Assembly: GCA_963677135.2 (NCBI GenBank) | Contig: CAXXLS010000018.1 | Location: 62,001 to 126,000, forward strand | DNA: 64,000 bases | Reading direction: 5' to 3' | From: Seleniibacterium sp963677135 | GTDB taxonomy: Bacteria; Desulfobacterota; Desulfuromonadia; Desulfuromonadales; Geopsychrobacteraceae | In this document: positions 58,778 through 64,000 of the stretch, piece by piece | How positions within the stretch are numbered: position 1 is the first letter of the stretch | Layout of the letters: every line of letters begins with the position of its first letter | Position numbers and translations under genes: made by a program | The notes under the pieces: generated by a model | What the model was told of the DNA's origin: nothing | The model's input: only the letters and a program-made list of their open reading frames with translations | The model's database searches: none

Positions 58778-59470
58778 ATGAAACTTCCGGGGCCGTTAAT
58801 CGAAGGGACCCTGGTCAGGCGCTACCAGCGTTTTCTGGCCGATATCAGGCTTGGCGATGGCCGGATCGTCACCGCCCATACCCCGAACACCGGCAGTATG
58901 AAACAGTGCGCCGTCCCCGGCCACCGGGTCCTGATCTCACCCGCCGTCAACCCCAAGCGGAAACTTCCCTATACTCTGGAGCTGATTCAGGTCGGCGGCC
59001 ACTGGGTCGACACCCATACCCAGCGGACCAACCGGGTGGTGGAGGAGGCCCTCCGCCAGGGTTGGGTCGAGACCCTCAGCGGTTACCGGGTGACTCCCGA
59101 ATATTCCATCGGGGCGAGCAGGATCGATTTCCTGCTGGAAACGACCGCGGAAAAGGTTCTGGTCGAAGTCAAGAACGTGACCCTGTGCTGCACGGACCGG
59201 ATCGCCTGCTTTCCCGACGCCGTGACCACGCGCGGTCAGAAACATCTGCGGGAGCTGCTGACCGCCCGCTCCCAGGGGTATCGAGCGGTCATTTTCTTTC
59301 TGATTCAGCGTCAGGAGGCGACCGCCTTTTCTCCGGCGGATGACATCGATCCCGAGTACGGGCGGATTCTGCGCGAGGTCGTTGCCGGCGGCGTCGAGGC
59401 GCTGGCCTACAAGACCAGGGTGACGCCGGAAGAGACCCGGGTGGCCGACGCCATTCCGGTTGTCCTGTGA
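58778..59470 (+). CDS. sfsA: DNA/RNA nuclease SfsA homologue
   Basis: The 230-residue protein starts MKLPGPLIEGTLVRRYQRFL and includes VTAHTPNTGSMKQCAVPGHR, RIDFLLETTAEKVLVEVKNV and AVIFFLIQRQEATAFSPADD, hallmark SfsA stretches with a PD-(D/E)xK-like core (DFLLE and EVK). E. coli SfsA is 234 residues and was named for sugar-fermentation stimulation; a nuclease activity has been proposed. It runs in the same direction as tmcAL, 15 bases before it. Confidence 0.93.
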   Translation: MKLPGPLIEGTLVRRYQRFLADIRLGDGRIVTAHTPNTGSMKQCAVPGHRVLISPAVNPKRKLPYTLELIQVGGHWVDTHTQRTNRVVEEALRQGWVETLSGYRVTPEYSIGASRIDFLLETTAEKVLVEVKNVTLCCTDRIACFPDAVTTRGQKHLRELLTARSQGYRAVIFFLIQRQEATAFSPADDIDPEYGRILREVVAGGVEALAYKTRVTPEETRVADAIPVVL

Positions 59471-59485
59471 CCGGGGGCATGGAGG

Positions 59486-60742
59486 ATGATGAAAGCTGTC
59501 GGGCTGATCACCGAGTATAATCCGTTTCACAACGGTCACCTGCACCACCTGGCGCAGAGCAAGAAGCTGGCCGGGGCGGATATCGCCGTGGCCGTAATGA
59601 GCGGACATTTTCTGCAGCGCGGGGAGGCCGCCCTGACCGATAAATGGCGGCGGGCCCGCATGGCTCTGGCCGCCGGGGTCGACCTGGTCATCGAACTGCC
59701 GCTTCCGTGGGCCTGCAGCAGCGCCCCCGATTTTGCCCGGGGAGGGGTGCTGGCCCTCTCCGGCCTGGGCGGGATCGATGCCGTGTGCTTCGGCAGCGAG
59801 GCCGGTGAGCTTGAGCCCCTCCAGCGCGGTGCCCGGCAGCTGCTGGCCGCCGAGTCGGAGATCGGCAAGATGACGGCGCAACTGCTGCGCCAGGGGGTCA
59901 ACTACCCCAGCGCCCGGGCCCGGGCGCTGGCCGACCTTGGCGGCCATCCGGCCCCCCTGGCGGGGCTAGCCGCTCCCAACAATATCCTCGGGATTGAATA
60001 CCTCAAGGCGCTGAGCCAGGTGAGCAGTCCGATCAGACCGCTTACCATCCCCCGCCTCGGTGCCGGTTACCATGATCTGGACTGCTTCGACGGGATCGCC
60101 AGTGCAACCGGTATCAGGAAGCGGATCGCCGCCGGAGAGGACATCGCCGCCCTGGTTCCGAAGGCGTGCCGGGAATGTCTGGATGAGGCGCTGAAAAAAG
60201 GGGAGGTCTTCTCGCCCCGGGCCTGCTGCACCCTGCTGCAGGCCCTGATTTTTCGGGAAGGGCAGGCGTTGACCCGCTACTGGCTTGTGGAGGGCGGCAT
60301 TGAAAATCGCCTGGTCGAGGCCGCGGATAGCGCCCGCTCGCTGGAGGACCTGGTCCAGGGGATCAAGTCGCGGCAGCTGACCCGGACCCGGGTCCAGCGT
60401 CTGCTGGTGTCGATCCTCCTCGGCTTCGATAGCCGGCGCGTTGCGGACCTGCTGGCGGCCGGACCCCGCTATCTGCATCTGCTGGCGGCCAGTCGCAGGG
60501 GGGAGGAATTCCTGGCGGTCAGCCGCTGCCGGCGAGAGCTGCCCCTGGTCCAGAACTTTTCACGGATCTACGCCCTGCTCAAGAGGCACTACGGAGTCGG
60601 AAGCGACGCGTACGGGCAGGCGCTGTACCAGCTGCAGCTGGAACAGGCGGCGACCCGTATCTATTCGATGCTCCTCGAAACGGTCCCTTCCGGCCACCGC
60701 AATCAGGATTTTTTCCGGCCTGTCATCAGGCCCCAAGGGTAA
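59486..60742 (+). CDS. tmcAL: tRNA(Met) cytidine acetate ligase TmcAL
   Basis: The 418-residue protein opens with KAVGLITEYNPFHNGHLHHL, whose HNGH is the HxGH nucleotidyl-transfer motif. It continues AVMSGHFLQRGEAALTDKWR, VDLVIELPLPWACSSAPDFA and SLEDLVQGIKSRQLTRTRVQ, all characteristic of the TmcAL/YlbM family. It activates acetate with ATP and acetylates the wobble cytidine of elongator tRNA-Met. Two in-frame ATGs (59486 and 59489) follow GGAGG so closely that either may be used. It forms a pair with sfsA. Confidence 0.9.
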   Translation: MMKAVGLITEYNPFHNGHLHHLAQSKKLAGADIAVAVMSGHFLQRGEAALTDKWRRARMALAAGVDLVIELPLPWACSSAPDFARGGVLALSGLGGIDAVCFGSEAGELEPLQRGARQLLAAESEIGKMTAQLLRQGVNYPSARARALADLGGHPAPLAGLAAPNNILGIEYLKALSQVSSPIRPLTIPRLGAGYHDLDCFDGIASATGIRKRIAAGEDIAALVPKACRECLDEALKKGEVFSPRACCTLLQALIFREGQALTRYWLVEGGIENRLVEAADSARSLEDLVQGIKSRQLTRTRVQRLLVSILLGFDSRRVADLLAAGPRYLHLLAASRRGEEFLAVSRCRRELPLVQNFSRIYALLKRHYGVGSDAYGQALYQLQLEQAATRIYSMLLETVPSGHRNQDFFRPVIRPQG

Positions 60743-60759
60743 CTGCTGACACCGGCTGT

Positions 60760-61398
60760 TCAATTTTTCTCCGGCACGATCAGGTTGGGCAGTTCGTCGG
60801 TGTCGTCAGTCTTGCGCGGAAAATTTTCACTGAGCAGTTCGCCACAGCGGGTGACGGCGGCGCAGAGAGCCTCGCAGGCGTTCCCCTCCTTGAGTCCGGC
60901 CAGAACCATGGCGACCACCTCGTCCCAGGTATGCTCCGGGACCTTGGCGTTGATACCGCTGTCGGCCAGCACCACGACCCGGCGCTCGAACAGGGAAATC
61001 AGGATCAGTATCCCGGTCTTGTCCCGGGTTTCATGCAGGCCCTGCTCAAGAAAGGCGACCAGTGCCTTTTCCCTGGTCTCCGCGGTCAGTTCGTCCGGAT
61101 GGATCAGTTTGCGCTTGAGCGCCGGGCAGGAGCGTACCAGGAAAAAGAAGACGAGGAAGCTCACCAGGAAAATGGGCAGAAACCACCAGATCGATTCGCC
61201 ACCGAAGGCCCAGCTGCCCAACAGACCGCAGGCCAGGGCCATGGAGACGCCGGCGATCAGTTCGGCCCGGGGATATTCGTAGCTGGCATCGACGACCATG
61301 GGAACGATTTCTCCGCTGGTCGTCATTTCGGCCGCCTTGACTGCGGTTTCAATCCGTTGTTGCTCGTCACTGGAAAAAAAGTCGGCTGCTGATATCAT
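60760..61398 (-). CDS. TPM domain membrane protein
   Basis: The 212-residue protein starts MISAADFFSSDEQQRIETAV and has a TPM-like domain interrupted by two membrane helices (ELIAGVSMALACGLLGSWAF and IWWFLPIFLVSFLVFFFLVR). HETRDKTGILILISLFERRV and VPEHTWDEVVAMVLAGLKEG complete the TPM half (the family phrase is normally D...GVLIxVxxxDRRVxI). It is transcribed with the next TPM gene and lemA, in the order lemA, TPM-1, TPM-2, which is common in bacteria. No biochemical function is established. Confidence 0.85.
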   Translation of the reverse strand: MISAADFFSSDEQQRIETAVKAAEMTTSGEIVPMVVDASYEYPRAELIAGVSMALACGLLGSWAFGGESIWWFLPIFLVSFLVFFFLVRSCPALKRKLIHPDELTAETREKALVAFLEQGLHETRDKTGILILISLFERRVVVLADSGINAKVPEHTWDEVVAMVLAGLKEGNACEALCAAVTRCGELLSENFPRKTDDTDELPNLIVPEKN

Positions 61399-61465
61399 GG
61401 GTCTCTCTTGTCAATTCGTCATGTTCAATTGCGTGGTTTGAAATCTGAACTCGCGGGGCGCGGGG

Positions 61466-62191
61466 TTACCAGCCTCCAGAGGCTCCGCCGCCGCCACCGC
61501 CGCCACCGCCGCCGGAGAAGCCGCCCCCACCAAAACCGCCGCCGAAGCCGCCGCTTCCCCCGATGAAGGGGCCACCGAAGAAAACCCCGCTGCGCCGGGA
61601 CCGGTAACTTCTGCGCCCACCGATGCGGGCCAGAAGGGGTCCCAGGAAGAACAGCAGAAAAATCAGCCCGAAGGGGCTTCCTTTCTTCTGACTGCTGCGG
61701 GTTTTGCCGGTGCCGGTGTACTCTCCCCGGACCGCTTCGGCGATGCCGACCACGCCGCTGACGATCCCGGCATCGTAGTCCCCCTGCTGGAAGCGGGGGG
61801 TGATTTCATTGTCGATGATCCGGCCGGCCAGCAGGTCGGTCAGCCGCCCTTCGAGCCCGTAACCGACCTCGATACGGATCTTCCGTTCGTCTTTTGCGAC
61901 CAGCAGCAGAACCCCGTTGTCCTTCTCCTTCTGGCCGACGCCCCAGTTTTCGAGCACCCTGAGGGCATACTGTTCGAGAACGGCTCCTTCCAGGGACGGG
62001 ATGGTCAGCACGCTGATCTGGGTCGAGTCGCTCGCCTCGAAATCGCGCAGAAACTGTTCCAGCTTCAGCTCCACGGTCTGCGAGATCAGCCCCGCGGTAT
62101 CGGTGACGTATCCCGTTGGTTTCGGAATGTCGCGGGCACCGGCAGAGGCGGTCGTCAGGATCAGCAGCAGGATAACAACCAGGCTTCTCAT
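61466..62191 (-). CDS. TPM domain protein with glycine-rich tail (YgcG family)
   Basis: The 241-residue protein has a signal peptide (LVVILLLILTTASAGA) and a TPM domain at about residues 27-150: PTGYVTDTAGLISQTVELKL, IGVLT-like SDSTQISVLTIPSLEGAVLE, VGQKEKDNGVLLLVAKDERK and IRIEVGYGLEGRLTDLLAGR. A membrane helix is followed by a tail of about 36 residues that is almost all Gly, Ser and Phe. This is the usual YgcG form. It overlaps the lemA stop by one base. The TPM domain in relatives acts in photosystem repair or as a phosphatase; the bacterial function is not clear. Confidence 0.9.
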   Translation of the reverse strand: MRSLVVILLLILTTASAGARDIPKPTGYVTDTAGLISQTVELKLEQFLRDFEASDSTQISVLTIPSLEGAVLEQYALRVLENWGVGQKEKDNGVLLLVAKDERKIRIEVGYGLEGRLTDLLAGRIIDNEITPRFQQGDYDAGIVSGVVGIAEAVRGEYTGTGKTRSSQKKGSPFGLIFLLFFLGPLLARIGGRRSYRSRRSGVFFGGPFIGGSGGFGGGFGGGGFSGGGGGGGGGGASGGW

Positions 62192-62772
62192 CAGAAGCTC
62201 ACTTTCGGTGCCGTCGACGCACCCGCATCCGCCTTGAAAGGCTCCTTGCGGTCGAGGTTGAGCAGGAAATTATTGGTCAGGTTGTTAGGGAAGGTCCTGA
62301 TCGAGGTGTTGAACACTCGCACCGCTTCGTTGTAGCGCTGGCGGGCAACATTGATCCGGTTTTCTGTTCCTTCCAGCTGATGCTGCAGATCGCGGAAATT
62401 CTGACTGGCTTTCAGGTCCGGGTAGCGTTCCGCGACGACCAGCAGCCGTGACAGGGCGCCTGAAAGTTCCCCCTGGGCCTGCTGAAATTGCTGCAAGGCC
62501 GCGGTATCTCCAAGTTTCTCGGGGGAGATGCTGACCTGGCCCACCTTGGCGCGGGCATTGGTGACGGCGGTCAGGGTGTCCTGTTCATGAGCGGCATAGG
62601 CCTTGACCGTTTCCACCAGGTTGGGGATCAGGTCGGCGCGGCGCTGGTAGGTCGCTTCCACGTCGGCCCAGGCGGCGAACACGGCTTCTTCGTTCTTTTG
62701 GATGGTGTTGTAGCCGCAGCCGTTGAGTAATAAAAGAGAACCGATAAGTATGAATAAAAAGCGTAGTTTCAT
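62191..62772 (-). CDS. lemA: LemA family lipoprotein
   Basis: GGAGG eight bases before ATG 62772 gives a 193-residue protein beginning MKLRFLFILIGSLLLLNGCG, with a lipobox LNGC that suggests lipid attachment. The coiled-helix LemA body follows: EAVFAAWADVEATYQRRADL, PNLVETVKAYAAHEQDTLTA, TNARAKVGQVSISP and LKASQNFRDLQHQLEGTENR. RYNEAVRVFNTSIRTFPNNL closes it. LemA proteins are found next to TPM genes across bacteria and are thought to act together at the envelope; the role is unproven. Confidence 0.93.
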   Translation of the reverse strand: MKLRFLFILIGSLLLLNGCGYNTIQKNEEAVFAAWADVEATYQRRADLIPNLVETVKAYAAHEQDTLTAVTNARAKVGQVSISPEKLGDTAALQQFQQAQGELSGALSRLLVVAERYPDLKASQNFRDLQHQLEGTENRINVARQRYNEAVRVFNTSIRTFPNNLTNNFLLNLDRKEPFKADAGASTAPKVSF

Positions 62773-62889
62773 AGATGTTTCCTCCGTAAAAACGTGATTC
62801 GTCATGACCAACGGGTAAAGAGTATAGCACAGCTGGACGCAGAGCCGCTGAGCGGTTGGCCCCTCCCTGCTGCCGCCGGCCAGCCAAGG

Positions 62890-64000
62890 TCAATCGTCCG
62901 GCAGCTGGGGAGTCCTCGGCAGGGTATCGACGGGACTGGCCGGTTCGATAGTTTTGCTGGTTCCCGCGCCGAGCTCCTTGAACTTGCGTGCCGAAACCAT
63001 GACCCGGCTGTCGAGGGAGGCAATCCCCCGGTTGTAGCTGTCGACAGCGCGTTCGAGATTTTTTCCCAGCTGCAGGAAGTGCTGCTGCAAGGTGGCCAGC
63101 CGATCATACATTTCCCGGCCCAGCCTGCTGATCGCCTCGGCGTTTTCGGTAAGTTGCTCCTGGCGCCACCCGTAGGCTACGGATCGCAGCAGGGCAATCA
63201 GGGTGGTCGGGGTTGCCAGCAGGACTTTGCGGTCGACGCCTGCCTCGATAAGCCCGGGGTCCTTTGCCAGGGCGGCAGAAAAGAAAGTTTCCGCGGGCAG
63301 AAACAGCACGACGAATTCGGGTGTCGGCTGAAACTGCTCCCAGTAATTCTTGCTCGACAGCTGGATCACGTGATCCCGGATCTGCCGGGCATGGCGTGTC
63401 AGCAGTTCGTTGCGCAGTCCCTCCTCGTCGGTTTCGAGGGAGCTCAGATAGGCCTCCAGAGGGGCCTTTGAGTCGACGATGATGTTCCGCCCGTTGGGAA
63501 GCTTGATCACCATGTCGGGACGCAGCCTCCCCCCGTCGGCCGCTTCCTGTTCAACAAAGTCGCAGTAGTTGACCATCCCGGCCATTTCCACCACCTTGCG
63601 CAACTGGATTTCCCCCCAGCGGCCGCGCACCGCCGGCGTGCGCAGCGCCCTGACCAGATTGCCGGTTTCGGCTTCCAGTTTGTGCTGACTGGTCAGCAGG
63701 GATTTAAGCTGTTCGTCGAGGCGGGCGTAGGCATCACTGCGGGCCCGTTCCAGCTCTTCGATCCGAGTGTCGACCTTGTTCAGGGATTCTTTGAGTGGCT
63801 GGACCATTTGATCGATGGCCTGCTGGCGCTGCGCCAGATCGCCACGGTTCTCTTTATGCAGAGATTCCAGGCTGGTTCTCGCCAACTGCAGAAAATTCCG
63901 GTTGTTGCTCTCCAGAGCTTGGGCGGACAGCGCTTTGAAGCTGTTCTCAAGTTGCTGGCGACTGGCTTCGATCAGCTCGATTTTCTCGGCGTTGCTGCGG
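62890..64000 (-). CDS. rmuC: DNA recombination protein RmuC, C-terminal part (cut by window edge)
   Basis: About 369 residues are visible, reading from base 64000 to the stop at 62890, with no start inside the window; the protein continues upstream. A long coiled coil (EKIELIEASRQQLENSFKAL, then QMVQPLKESLNKVDTRIEEL) precedes the nuclease-like domain: VRGRWGEIQLRKVVEMAGMV, NIIVDSKAPLEAYLSSLETD and FLPAETFFSAALAKDPGLIE. These are RmuC hallmarks; DSKAP contains the PD-(D/E)xK-type residues. It limits DNA inversions at repeats. An in-frame ATG at 63885 exists but conserved sequence runs past it, so it is not the start. Confidence 0.93.
   Translation of the reverse strand, partial: RSNAEKIELIEASRQQLENSFKALSAQALESNNRNFLQLARTSLESLHKENRGDLAQRQQAIDQMVQPLKESLNKVDTRIEELERARSDAYARLDEQLKSLLTSQHKLEAETGNLVRALRTPAVRGRWGEIQLRKVVEMAGMVNYCDFVEQEAADGGRLRPDMVIKLPNGRNIIVDSKAPLEAYLSSLETDEEGLRNELLTRHARQIRDHVIQLSSKNYWEQFQPTPEFVVLFLPAETFFSAALAKDPGLIEAGVDRKVLLATPTTLIALLRSVAYGWRQEQLTENAEAISRLGREMYDRLATLQQHFLQLGKNLERAVDSYNRGIASLDSRVMVSARKFKELGAGTSKTIEPASPVDTLPRTPQLPDD

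Noticed and set aside
1..64000. tRNA, rRNA, CRISPR arrays, transposases or a prophage
   Set aside because: Looked for by eye on both strands; no clover-leaf, regular spacer repeat, transposase or phage structural gene was found, although tRNAs could be missed by eye.

Overview
The window reads as chromosomal DNA of a free-living, GC-rich Gram-negative bacterium, most likely a Desulfuromonadia-type (Geobacter/Desulfuromonas/Pelobacter relative) deltaproteobacterium. This is inferred from the gene mix: DUF4388 and roadblock proteins, two diguanylate cyclases, a large hybrid histidine kinase, rubredoxin, NapH-like Fe-S membrane protein, BMP-type nucleoside uptake and paired Hsp20s. It is not proven by any marker gene. 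No rRNA, tRNA, CRISPR array, complete insertion sequence or prophage was seen. Both ends cut genes: a MATE transporter at the left and rmuC at the right.

Layout. 1-6552: MATE fragment, a broken LacI regulator in front of uridine phosphorylase, an ArsR regulator with an SO_0444-type metal efflux permease and two matching operators, a PAS-PAS-GGDEF cyclase and an Mrp-like ATPase. 6553-7570 is about 1 kb without a gene, partly AT-rich. 7571-11460: a DUF4388-roadblock protein, a membrane fusion roadblock-TM-PstS-like-OmpA protein and an orphan Bug/TctC-type binding protein. 11532-16707: purine nucleoside uptake and salvage operon (BMP binding protein, ATPase, two permeases, xanthine phosphoribosyltransferase). 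16801-24902: M23 peptidase, then lipA-odhA-odhB-lpdA (2-oxoglutarate dehydrogenase complex plus lipoyl synthase), then a short rubredoxin gene.

25000-35174: ElbB, XRE-cupin regulator, HAD phosphatase, two Nudix hydrolases, EamA exporter, PLD-family enzyme, Bax-inhibitor-1 protein, DUF423, NapH-like protein and a periplasmic sugar-binding-type protein. 35245-41773: KtrA/KtrB-type potassium uptake, an HD alarmone-hydrolase-like protein, DUF2284, MATE, an atypical SDR and a DUF4405 membrane protein. 41951-46235: two Hsp20 genes divergent from dnaK, then an HtpX-like protease, a heat-shock/protein-quality block. 46245-51700: CHASE4-GGDEF cyclase, phage-type dNMP kinase, SagB-type oxidoreductase, then an archaeal-type ornithine cyclodeaminase next to arginase, which together would take arginine to proline.

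51697-64000: hybrid sensor kinase, secreted DsrE-like protein, Lrp regulator divergent from alanine dehydrogenase, acyl-CoA ligase, sfsA, tmcAL, a TPM/TPM/LemA cluster and rmuC. The most unusual items are the roadblock/PstS/OmpA cluster with a perfect 20-bp-stem hairpin behind it, the arginase-ornithine cyclodeaminase pair, a structured-RNA candidate upstream of the EamA exporter, and sigma-54-like sequences in front of both divergent heat-shock units. All functions are read from sequence motifs by eye; no database search was run.
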